NCBI GenBank assembly: GCA_041583135.1 | Contig: JBFHGJ010000092.1 | Coordinates: 1 to 23,578 of the forward strand | From: JABSOG01 sp041583135 | GTDB taxonomy: Bacteria; Pseudomonadota; Gammaproteobacteria; Enterobacterales; Alteromonadaceae | Length of the DNA stretch: 23,578 nt | Direction: 5' to 3' | Translations under genes and position numbers: made by a program | Notes under the pieces: model-generated | The model's database searches: none | Told to the model about the DNA's origin: nothing | What the model saw: only the letters and a program-made list of their open reading frames with translations | Shown here: piece by piece, positions 7,884-15,651 of the stretch | Position numbering within the stretch: position 1 is the first letter of the stretch | Layout of the letters: every line of letters begins with the position of its first letter

Positions 7884-8753
7884 ATGATAGACGAGTTTGA
7901 ACACGAACAAGAAGAAGGCCCCAAGGGTTTACCCGGCTGGATGGCAACCTTCGCCGATATGATGGCACTGTTGATGTGCTTTTTTGTGTTGTTACTCGCC
8001 TTTTCTGAAATGGACGCTCAAAAGTTTAAGCGCATCGCCGGTGCAATGAAGCAGGCTTTTGGTGTTCAGAATGAGATCAGCATTGAAGACCCGCCCAAAG
8101 GTACTAGCGCGGTATTGCAGGACTTTTCGCCCGGCAAGCCAGAACCGACCCCGATCAAGCAAATAGAGCAAGCAACCGTTGACTCCTCACAGCAGGACTT
8201 ACTGCGCTTAGAGCAAGAGCGTTTGGCCAAAGAGGCTGAGCAAGCCGCCCAAGCCAAGCAAGAAGAAATGGTGCGCTTGATGGCAAGGCTGCGTAAATCA
8301 CTCGAACCAGAGCTTGGACAAGGGGTGCTGGAGCTGGACAATCAGGGCCAGCAAATCATCTTTCGAATTAAAGAAAAAGGCTCTTTTGGTTCGGCTTCGG
8401 CATTTCTGCAACCGAGATTTAAACCCATAATTTTAAAAATAACCAAATTAATCAATGAGATACCCGGACAAGTATTGGTTACCGGACATACGGATAATCA
8501 ACCAGTGGTTAAGGATATGTTTGAGAACAATTGGGACCTGTCCGCCAAGCGCGCGGTTGCCGTTGCCTCACAGATGATGCGCATTGCAGATTTTGATACT
8601 GCACGAATGACAGTCACTGGACATGGTGCCAATAAGCCTTTAATGCCCGGCAACAGTGCTAGCGCGCGTCAGGCCAACCGCAGGGTCGAAATAGTGGTGG
8701 TCCAAGGTAGCGCCAAAGAGGCCGATACGTTGAATTTATTAGAATCTTATTAG
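7884..8753 (+). CDS. pomB: Flagellar motor stator protein PomB (MotB family, Na+ type)
   Basis: This is the peptidoglycan-anchored half of the flagellar stator. Residues 15-45 read GLPGWMATFADMMALLMCFF, then VLLLAFSEMD. The ion-binding Asp is D25 in TFADMM, and the CFFVLL...FSEMD pattern is that of sodium-type PomB. A plug and linker region follows, with a Gln/Glu/Ala-rich coiled stretch at about 95-135. The OmpA-like peptidoglycan-binding domain is in the last third (TGHTDNQPV, NNWDLSAKRA, NRRVEIVV). The length (289) is slightly below that of Vibrio PomB. No convincing ribosome-binding site precedes ATG 7884, but a TAA lies upstream at 7863 with no other ATG between. It comes before pomA, the reverse of the usual order. 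Confidence 0.93.
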   Translation: MIDEFEHEQEEGPKGLPGWMATFADMMALLMCFFVLLLAFSEMDAQKFKRIAGAMKQAFGVQNEISIEDPPKGTSAVLQDFSPGKPEPTPIKQIEQATVDSSQQDLLRLEQERLAKEAEQAAQAKQEEMVRLMARLRKSLEPELGQGVLELDNQGQQIIFRIKEKGSFGSASAFLQPRFKPIILKITKLINEIPGQVLVTGHTDNQPVVKDMFENNWDLSAKRAVAVASQMMRIADFDTARMTVTGHGANKPLMPGNSASARQANRRVEIVVVQGSAKEADTLNLLESY

Positions 8754-8769
8754 ACAGAGCGAGTAACTT

Positions 8770-9588
8770 ATGGATAAAGGCAGTGCAATTGGGTTGATGT
8801 TGCTGATAGTCGCCATTACCGGCGGTATATTGTCGAGTAACGCACCATTGATCAGTTACATCAATATGCCATCGATATTTATTGTCGTCGTCGGCACTTT
8901 TGGGGCGGTAATGATAGCTTACCGCCTGCATGTGTTTTTTGAGGCACTGTTCAACATCAGTAAGGCATTCAAAGGTCCACCGACAGACCCGCTCAATACC
9001 ATTGAAATTGTGGTCGATATGGCCGATGTTTCACGTAAAGGCGGTTTTTTGGCGCTAGAGTCAGTCGAAGTGGACGACCCATTTATCATGAAAGCCCGTA
9101 ACCTGCTGATCGACGGACATGATGCCGACACCATAGACATCGCGCTGCGTAAAGACATCATGTTGACCAAACAGCGCAACGATTCATCGGTGAAAGTGTT
9201 GAATTCTTTTACTGAAACCGCGCCTTCTATGGGCATGGTCGGCACCTTGATTGGCTTAGTGGCCATGCTGCTGAATATGGACGACCCAAAGACCATTGGT
9301 AAAAGCATGTCAGTGGCGCTGTTGACCACACTTTACGGCGCTTTATTGGCATTTGGTATTACCGGCCCGTTGGCGCGCAAACTGTCGGAGCGTAGCGCTG
9401 AGATCACGCTACAGCAATCGATAGTTAGAGATGGATTCGCCCGAATCATCAACGGTGAAAACCCCAAAGCCATTCATGAGTTTTTGCAAAGCTACGTGCA
9501 TGAGAAACGACGTCGCCCACACCTTAACAATACCCGTTTAGAGGCTGACAGTCAGTCATCGTCAACCGGCGCCAAGCAGTCGGTTTAA
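8770..9588 (+). CDS. pomA: Flagellar motor stator protein PomA (MotA family)
   Basis: This is the four-helix membrane half of the stator; with PomB it forms the sodium channel that drives the rotor. TM1-2 lie at about 4-22 and 33-51. The cytoplasmic loop holds the charged residues that contact FliG (SRKGGFLALESVE, with R89, K90 and E97 at the places of the known PomA charges). TM3 has ETAPSMGMVGTLIGLV with the conserved Pro, and TM4 follows (LLTTLYGALLAFGITGPLA). The length is 272 residues, about 20 more than Vibrio PomA because of a Ser/Gln-rich tail. It starts 16 nt after pomB, so the pair is co-transcribed. Confidence 0.93.
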   Translation: MDKGSAIGLMLLIVAITGGILSSNAPLISYINMPSIFIVVVGTFGAVMIAYRLHVFFEALFNISKAFKGPPTDPLNTIEIVVDMADVSRKGGFLALESVEVDDPFIMKARNLLIDGHDADTIDIALRKDIMLTKQRNDSSVKVLNSFTETAPSMGMVGTLIGLVAMLLNMDDPKTIGKSMSVALLTTLYGALLAFGITGPLARKLSERSAEITLQQSIVRDGFARIINGENPKAIHEFLQSYVHEKRRRPHLNNTRLEADSQSSSTGAKQSV

Positions 9589-9597
9589 TCCCGATTT

Positions 9598-9620
9598 GGC
9601 CGCCCTTTTTTGGCGCGGCC
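9598..9620 (+). terminator. Possible terminator hairpin after pomA
   Basis: GGCCGCCC (9598-9605) pairs with GGCGCGGCC (9612-9620) with one bulged base, around a TTTTTT loop. It lies 9 nt after the pomA stop. There is no strong T run behind it, only a T-rich stretch, so termination may be partial. Confidence 0.4.
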
Positions 9621-9725
9621 CAACATTATTTTCTTCCCGGTCATCAAAATCGACGGCGTTTTTGTGGTTGTTTTTTCTATCTTGGTTTATCTTTAAAATC
9701 AGTAACCTTGCAACGGATAAGATAA

Positions 9726-9980
9726 ATGAATATCGAGATCGCCAATTATTACGAACATTTACTGATTGAAGAAATGACGGCTTTGGTCAATAACGGTGAA
9801 TTGCCCGACGATGAAGATCAGTTAAATGACATCGCTTGTTTGGCGATGAACTCCCTCCCCTCGAGATACACCCACCACAGTGTCGATATGGCGTTTTATT
9901 TGACAGAACGCGAACGCAGCGAAATGAATGCACAAGTAGCAGTTGCATTGAATAATGCGATTGATAAGGTTTTGAGCTGA
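9726..9980 (+). CDS. ComFB-like small protein
   Basis: The 84-residue soluble protein resembles the late-competence ComFB family (PF10719). It has an N-terminal helix (NIEIANYYEHLLIEEM), an acidic DDEDQLNDIACLAMNSL stretch, then LPSRYTHHSVDMAFYLT, corresponding to the family's D-x-x-C-x-A-L-N-x-L-P-x-x-Y core. In cyanobacteria ComFB-like proteins bind cyclic dinucleotides such as c-di-GMP; the function in gammaproteobacteria is not settled. GGATAAG lies about 8 nt before ATG 9726. It stands alone between the stator genes and a strong terminator and may have its own promoter in the AT-rich stretch upstream. Confidence 0.75.
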   Translation: MNIEIANYYEHLLIEEMTALVNNGELPDDEDQLNDIACLAMNSLPSRYTHHSVDMAFYLTERERSEMNAQVAVALNNAIDKVLS

Positions 9981-9996
9981 AAATAAATGATAAGAC

Positions 9997-10025
9997 AAAG
10001 CGCGCCGGTAAATAAGGCGCGCTTT
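9997..10025. terminator. Bidirectional terminator between the comFB-like gene and glyS
   Basis: A perfect 10-bp stem, AAAGCGCGCC (9997-10006) with GGCGCGCTTT (10016-10025), closes a 9-nt loop. It sits between two convergent genes, 17 nt after the comFB-like stop and 12 nt after the glyS stop, and can serve both strands. Confidence 0.88.
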
Positions 10026-10036
10026 AATGGTGCAGT

Positions 10037-12103
10037 TTAAGACTGAAGCAACGAAATATCCGCAGTAAACAAGAACAGTTCACGCAAAGATTTCAGCAGT
10101 GCCAAACGGTTAAGTTTAACCGCTTCGTCATCTGCCATTACCATTACATCGGTAAAGAAGGCATCGACAGCGGTTTTAAGCTCCGCCAGACTACTCAGCG
10201 CAGTTTCGTAATCGCCCTTGGCGAAGACACTTTCAAGCTCGCTGGTTTTAGCCGCCACCAATTGTGCCAGCGCTTTTTCTTGCTCAGCTTCAAACAAGTC
10301 ACTGTTGATGGCCGGTAGTTCTCCATCAAACTTCGCTAGGATGTTACCGACACGCTTGTTGGCGCCACTGAGCAGCTCAGCACCGTCTAAGGTCAAGAAA
10401 TGGTTAACTGCCCTAACCCGCTTGTCGAAGTCAGCCGGTTTGGTTGGACGTAAAGCCAGTACCGCCAAAATAACATCAACGCGAATGCTTTGCTCCTGAT
10501 ACCAAGCGCGGAAACGGCCTAGCATGAAATCAACAACATCTTGGCAAACGTTCTCAGCGCTTAGCTTATCGCCGTACAACTCTATGCCTTTGGCAATAAT
10601 GTCTTCTAAATCCAGCGGCAAATCTTTCTCAACGATGATACGTAGCGCACCAATGGCAGCGCGGCGTAAGGCAAACGGGTCTTTATCGGCTTTAGGCTGT
10701 TGACCGATACCGAAGATGCCCACCAAAGTATCGACTTTGTCGGCAATGGCAACAGCACAACTGATGTTGGACGAAGGCAACACATCCCCGGCAAATCGCG
10801 GTTGATACTGCTCGTTCTGTGCTAACGCCACCAACTCATGCTCGCCGTCGTGACGGGCGTAATACATGCCCATAACGCCCTGTACGTCTGGAAACTCACC
10901 AACCATATCGGTCATCAGATCAGTTTTGCACAGCAAGCCCGCTCGAGTGGCCAAATTGACGTCGGCATCGATTTTAGCGGCGATATAACCCGCCAGCTCG
11001 GCAATGCGCACAGATTTGTCTTTAAGCGTCCCGAGTTGTTGCTGGAACAATACTGTCTCTAAGCTTTGCAGGCGACTTTCCAATGTGACTTTACGGTCAG
11101 TGTTATAGAAGAATTCAGCATCGGCTAAACGTGGACGTACGACTTTTTCATTGCCGTGAATAACCTGACTTGGATCTTTACTTTCAATGTTCGACACAAA
11201 GATGAACTTATTCATCAGCTTGCCGTCGTTGTCCAGCACCGGGAAATACTTTTGGTTGTCTTTCATGGTGTAAATCAACGCCTCAGACGGCACGTTGAGA
11301 AACTTCTCTTCAAAGCTACCAACCAAGGTGACCGGCCATTCGACCAAAGAGTTCACTTCTTCAAGCAAGTCTTCATCAATCTCAGCGACCCCACCTAAAT
11401 CGGCAGCGGCTTTTTCGACCTGAGCTTTGATGGTGGCTTTACGCTTTTCATAATCAACGGCAACATAGGCATCGTTTAACGCTTTTTCATAGTCGTCGGC
11501 ATGAGCGAGCTTGACCAGCCCCTGATGATGAAACCGATGGCCACGCAACTCATCGCTAGCCTTAATGCCTAATACCTCGCCACAGAGCGTCTGAGCGCCA
11601 TATTTCATGGTGACGGTATGCACAGGACGAATAAATTCGGTTTTATGGGCACCCCATGTCATTGGTTTTGGAATGGGTAGCTTTGCCAAGGCACGTTGAA
11701 TAACGCCCTCAATAAGTTCTGCGGCGTTCTTACCCTTGACCATAGCGCGATGCAGCAACCAAGCACCTTTGTCGGTCTCAAGGCGCTCAGCGTCCTCTAC
11801 GTTGATACCATTACCTCTTGCCCAACCTAACGCAGCTTTGGTTGGATTGCCATCGGCATCGAAAGCACTGGCAATGGCCGGGCCACGTTTTTCAACGGTT
11901 TTGTCTTGCTGGGCTTCAGCCAGTTGATGAACCTTAATAGCCAAGCGACGGGGCGCAGCCATCCAGCTCACTTCGCTAAATGCCAATTCGAGTTTTTCTA
12001 ATTCATCCCGAGCGTTGTCGGCAAACGCCTGTGCCAGCTTACGCAAAGCTTTTGGTGGTAATTCTTCCGTACCAATTTCAACCAATAAATTTTCAGTTTT
12101 CAT
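10037..12103 (-). CDS. glyS: Glycyl-tRNA synthetase beta subunit
   Basis: This is the 688-residue beta subunit of the bacterial alpha2beta2 glycyl-tRNA synthetase, which recognises tRNA-Gly while GlyQ carries the aminoacylation site. The N-terminus is the family hallmark (NLLVEIGTEELPPKALRKLA). Other typical stretches are RRLAIKVHQLA, GRGFR-like RGHRFHH, AEFFYNTDRK, and the LGIFGIGQQPKADKDPFALR region. The C-terminal DALR-like helical domain ends in LRELFLFTADISLLQ. The length equals that of E. coli GlyS (689). The gene starts 16 nt after glyQ and has GGGAG upstream of ATG 12103. The two form an operon. Confidence 0.98.
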   Translation of the reverse strand: MKTENLLVEIGTEELPPKALRKLAQAFADNARDELEKLELAFSEVSWMAAPRRLAIKVHQLAEAQQDKTVEKRGPAIASAFDADGNPTKAALGWARGNGINVEDAERLETDKGAWLLHRAMVKGKNAAELIEGVIQRALAKLPIPKPMTWGAHKTEFIRPVHTVTMKYGAQTLCGEVLGIKASDELRGHRFHHQGLVKLAHADDYEKALNDAYVAVDYEKRKATIKAQVEKAAADLGGVAEIDEDLLEEVNSLVEWPVTLVGSFEEKFLNVPSEALIYTMKDNQKYFPVLDNDGKLMNKFIFVSNIESKDPSQVIHGNEKVVRPRLADAEFFYNTDRKVTLESRLQSLETVLFQQQLGTLKDKSVRIAELAGYIAAKIDADVNLATRAGLLCKTDLMTDMVGEFPDVQGVMGMYYARHDGEHELVALAQNEQYQPRFAGDVLPSSNISCAVAIADKVDTLVGIFGIGQQPKADKDPFALRRAAIGALRIIVEKDLPLDLEDIIAKGIELYGDKLSAENVCQDVVDFMLGRFRAWYQEQSIRVDVILAVLALRPTKPADFDKRVRAVNHFLTLDGAELLSGANKRVGNILAKFDGELPAINSDLFEAEQEKALAQLVAAKTSELESVFAKGDYETALSSLAELKTAVDAFFTDVMVMADDEAVKLNRLALLKSLRELFLFTADISLLQS

Positions 12104-12119
12104 TTTGCTTTATTCTCCC

Positions 12120-13058
12120 TTATGCCTGGCCGTTGTTATCGGCTGCGTCACCCTGCACACCGTTTTTACATAGTGGGAAGCCCAAAGCTTCGCGTGAATC
12201 ATAGTATGCTTGAGCACACGCCTTAGACAGCGTTCGTACCCTTAATATATACCTTTGTCTTTCGGTAACCGAAATGGCATGACGGGCATCAAGCATGTTG
12301 AATGCATGAGAAGCTTTCATCGCCTTTTCATAGGCTGGCAATGGTAAGCCCTGCTCAATCAGGTAATGGCTTTCTTTTTCACATTGGTCAAACAGCACAA
12401 ACAACGCATCGACATCGGCATGTTCGAAGTTGAAGGTAGATTGTTCGACTTCGTTTTGATGGAAAACATCGCCATAGGTCACTTTACCCATTGGGCCATC
12501 AGTCCAAACCAAGTCGTAAATACTATCGACTTCTTGAATGTACATGGCCAAACGCTCAAGACCGTAGGTGATCTCACCGGTGACTGGGAAGCAATTCAAT
12601 CCACCAACCTGTTGGAAGTAAGTAAACTGAGTGACCTCCATACCGTTGAGCCACACTTCCCAACCAAGACCCCAAGCACCCAAGGTTGGTGACTCCCAGT
12701 TGTCTTCAACGAAGCGAATATCGTGAACCAAAGTATCGATACCCAACTCTTGCAGCGAGCCGAGATACAATTCTTGAATGTTGTCTGGCGAAGGCTTCAA
12801 GACGACCTGGAACTGATAGTAGTGTTGCAGACGGTTGGGGTTCTCACCATAGCGGCCATCGGTTGGACGACGACAAGGTTGAACGTAGGCGCTGCTCATC
12901 GGCTCTGGACCGATTGATTTCAGAAAGGTTTGTGGGTGAAATGTGCCGGCCCCTACTTCCAGATCGAGCGGTTGTACAATGATACAACCTTGACGTGCCC
13001 AATAGTCTTGTAGAGCCAGTATCAGACCTTGAAAAGTCTTTACGTCATAATTAGCCAT
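12120..13058 (-). CDS. glyQ: Glycyl-tRNA synthetase alpha subunit
   Basis: This is the 312-residue class II catalytic subunit, which activates glycine with ATP and charges tRNA-Gly together with GlyS. Characteristic segments are LQDYWARQGCIIVQPLDLEV, GAGTFHPQTFL, YVQPCRRPTDGRYGENPNRL, VWLNGMEVTQFTYFQQVGG and ITYGLERLAMYIQ (class II motif 3). Length and ends match the family. The start at 13058 (MANYDVKTFQGLILALQDYW) is the canonical one, although only a weak AGAAG precedes it. Its promoter must lie in the 55 bp between this start and the gyrB terminator, because that terminator separates it from the upstream cluster. Confidence 0.98.
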   Translation of the reverse strand: MANYDVKTFQGLILALQDYWARQGCIIVQPLDLEVGAGTFHPQTFLKSIGPEPMSSAYVQPCRRPTDGRYGENPNRLQHYYQFQVVLKPSPDNIQELYLGSLQELGIDTLVHDIRFVEDNWESPTLGAWGLGWEVWLNGMEVTQFTYFQQVGGLNCFPVTGEITYGLERLAMYIQEVDSIYDLVWTDGPMGKVTYGDVFHQNEVEQSTFNFEHADVDALFVLFDQCEKESHYLIEQGLPLPAYEKAMKASHAFNMLDARHAISVTERQRYILRVRTLSKACAQAYYDSREALGFPLCKNGVQGDAADNNGQA

Positions 13059-13113
13059 GATAGTAATGTTCTTCTAAGTTTAATCGTTTAAATTTTTGCA
13101 CTGTCTTTAGCGC

Positions 13114-13139
13114 AAAACCCGGGCCATGGCCCGGGTTTT
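13114..13139 (-). terminator. Strong palindromic terminator of the dnaA-gyrB cluster
   Basis: AAAACCCGGG, CCATGG and CCCGGGTTTT form a perfect 26-bp palindrome starting 23 bp beyond the gyrB stop. In RNA it folds into a GC-rich hairpin of 11 or more pairs with A and U flanks. It separates gyrB from glyQ. Confidence 0.9.
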
Positions 13140-13162
13140 ATTGTCTCAATGGTTAACTGAGA

Positions 13163-15580
13163 TTATACGTCAAGGTTTGCCACATTCAGCGCGTTGGTTT
13201 CAATGAATTCACGACGCGGTTCAACATGGTCGCCCATCAAGCAATTGAACAGCTGATCGGCGCCAATGGCATCTTCGATGGTAACCTGCAACATACGACG
13301 GGTTTCAGGATCCATGGTGGTTTCCCATAGCTGATCAGGGTTCATCTCACCAAGACCTTTATAGCGTTGAATGTACAACCCCTTCTTAGACTCAGACAGC
13401 AGCCAGTTGACCGCTTCAACAAAAGTCTTCACCGGCTGCACCTTCTCACCACGTTTGATGTAGGCACCGTCTTCAATCAACTCACCTATCGCCGCGCCAA
13501 GCTTAACGATTTTCTCGTAGTCGGTTGATGTAATGAAGTCATGATTGATGAGGTAATCGTTGTCGATACCATGTTGACGCATGGTGACTTTCGGCAAGAA
13601 CATGTTACGCTCTTGATCTTCAACTACGGCGCTGGTGTACAGGACGCCATCGACTTCTTTCGCAATTAAGCTATCGACATAGCTTTTTACCCACTGTTCA
13701 ACGAACGCTTTGTCTTTGGTATTTTCTTCGGTTAATGCCCCTTGGTGCACCATTTCTTTGAGCAATCCTTTAGGGATTTTTCTTGAAAGATGATCAATCA
13801 ATTCGTTTACTTCGTAGTATTGATTGACCAATTTCTCAAGGCCGAGACCAGATAATGCCGGCGCCGTTTCGTTGACGTGCAACTCGGCATTTTCTAATGC
13901 CAAGTTTGTCAGGTATTCAGTCATGGCCGGATCGTCTTTGATGTATCTTTCTTGCTTGCCTTTTTTCACTTTATACAATGGTGGCTGAGCAATATAGATA
14001 TGACCGCGTTCAACAATCTCTGGCATTTGACGGTAGAAGAAAGTCAACAACAAAGTACGAATGTGTGAACCGTCAACGTCGGCATCGGTCATGATGATGA
14101 TTTGATGATAACGCAATTTATCCGGGTTATATTCGTCACGGCCAATGCCGCAACCCAAGGCTTTAATCAAGGTTGCCACCTCGGCAGAGGCCAGCATTTT
14201 ATCAAAGCGTGCTTTTTCAACGTTAAGGATCTTACCCTTGAGTGGCAAGATAGCTTGGTTTTTACGGTTACGACCCTGCTTAGCTGAACCACCGGCAGAG
14301 TCACCCTCCACGATGTACAGTTCAGAAAGTGCCGGATCTTTTTCCTGACAGTCGGCCAATTTACCCGGCAAGCCAGCAAGGTCTAAAGCGCCTTTTCTAC
14401 GAGTCATATCACGCGCTTTACGGGCCGCTTCCCTCGCCTTTGCCGCTTCGATGATCTTGTTCACAACTGCTTTGGCATCACCTGGATTTTCCAACAAGAA
14501 CTCATTGAGCTTTTCTGTCATAGCGCTTTCAACCGCAGACTTAACCTCTGATGAAACCAGCTTATCTTTGGTCTGAGACGAGAACTTAGGATCAGGCACT
14601 TTAACCGAAATAACCGCGACCAAACCTTCACGGGCATCATCACCCGAGGCACTGGTTTTGGCTTTTTTCGAATAGCCTTCTTTGTCCATATAGGTGTTGA
14701 GTGTACGGGTCAAAGCCGAACGGAAACCGGCTAAATGCGTCCCACCGTCACGTTGTGGAATATTGTTGGTATAGCAATAGATGTTTTCTTGGTAACCATC
14801 ATTCCACTGCATAGAGACTTCAACGCCAATACCGTCTTCACGCTCTGAGGTAAAGTCAAATGGCTTAGAGTGAATCGAGGTTTTATTGCGATTGAGGTAT
14901 TCAACAAATGAGCGAATACCACCGTCATATTTGAAGGTTTCGGTTTTTGCATCACGCTCATCAGTCAAAATGATCTTGATACCAGAGTTCAAGAATGACA
15001 ATTCACGCAGGCGTTTTAATAAAATATCGTAGTGGAATTTGGTGTCGCTGAAGATCTCATCACTTGGCCAGAAACGGATCTCGGTGCCCGTTTCAGTGGT
15101 TTCGCCAATCACGCTCAGTGGTTTTTCTGGCACACCTAGATGATAGGTTTGACTGTGAACTTGACCACCACGACGGATAGTTAGCTGCAATTTTTCAGAT
15201 AAGGCATTTACAACTGAAACACCTACCCCGTGCAAACCACCGGAAATCTTGTAAGAGTTATCGTCAAATTTACCGCCGGCGTGAAGTACCGTCATGATAA
15301 CTTCAGCGGCCGAGGTTCCTTCTTCGTGGGTTTCTGTTGGGATACCCCTACCATCATCACGAACCGAAACAGAACCATCGGTATGAATAACGATATTGAT
15401 TTCACTACAGTGTCCGGCCAACGCTTCGTCGATAGAATTATCAACCACCTCGAATACCATGTGGTGCAAACCAGTGCCATCGTCGGTATCACCGATATAC
15501 ATCCCCGGACGTTTTCTTACCGCATCAAGCCCTTTTAAGACTTTGATACTGGAAGAATCGTAGTTTTGTTCTTCACTCAT
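13163..15580 (-). CDS. gyrB: DNA gyrase subunit B
   Basis: This is the ATPase subunit of gyrase (805 residues; E. coli 804), which introduces negative supercoils. The GHKL ATPase motifs are present: EVVDNSIDEALAGHC, DDGRGIP and GGLHGVGVSVVNALS. The TOPRIM domain has EGDSAGGSAKQGRNRKNQAI, PLKGKILNVEKARFDKM and DADVDGSHIRTLLLTFF. The gammaproteobacterial insert lies between TOPRIM and the C-terminal GyrA-contact end (IQRYKGLGEMNPDQLWETTM). I chose ATG 15580 (MSEEQNYDSS) because GGAA lies 8 nt upstream and the family starts there; a TTG at 15592 would add four residues. It follows recF by 71 bp and is the last gene of the dnaA-dnaN-recF-gyrB cluster. Confidence 0.99.
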   Translation of the reverse strand: MSEEQNYDSSSIKVLKGLDAVRKRPGMYIGDTDDGTGLHHMVFEVVDNSIDEALAGHCSEINIVIHTDGSVSVRDDGRGIPTETHEEGTSAAEVIMTVLHAGGKFDDNSYKISGGLHGVGVSVVNALSEKLQLTIRRGGQVHSQTYHLGVPEKPLSVIGETTETGTEIRFWPSDEIFSDTKFHYDILLKRLRELSFLNSGIKIILTDERDAKTETFKYDGGIRSFVEYLNRNKTSIHSKPFDFTSEREDGIGVEVSMQWNDGYQENIYCYTNNIPQRDGGTHLAGFRSALTRTLNTYMDKEGYSKKAKTSASGDDAREGLVAVISVKVPDPKFSSQTKDKLVSSEVKSAVESAMTEKLNEFLLENPGDAKAVVNKIIEAAKAREAARKARDMTRRKGALDLAGLPGKLADCQEKDPALSELYIVEGDSAGGSAKQGRNRKNQAILPLKGKILNVEKARFDKMLASAEVATLIKALGCGIGRDEYNPDKLRYHQIIIMTDADVDGSHIRTLLLTFFYRQMPEIVERGHIYIAQPPLYKVKKGKQERYIKDDPAMTEYLTNLALENAELHVNETAPALSGLGLEKLVNQYYEVNELIDHLSRKIPKGLLKEMVHQGALTEENTKDKAFVEQWVKSYVDSLIAKEVDGVLYTSAVVEDQERNMFLPKVTMRQHGIDNDYLINHDFITSTDYEKIVKLGAAIGELIEDGAYIKRGEKVQPVKTFVEAVNWLLSESKKGLYIQRYKGLGEMNPDQLWETTMDPETRRMLQVTIEDAIGADQLFNCLMGDHVEPRREFIETNALNVANLDV

Positions 15581-15651
15581 ATTAAGTTCCAATCACTATA
15601 ATAGTTAACGCATATATCGCGCCGAGTTAATTGATTCGGCTTTCACCTTGT

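Noticed and set aside
15616..15646. Short inverted repeat GCCGA...TCGGC between recF and gyrB
   Set aside because: The stem has only five pairs with a 10-nt loop and no T run, so it is not a convincing terminator or operator.
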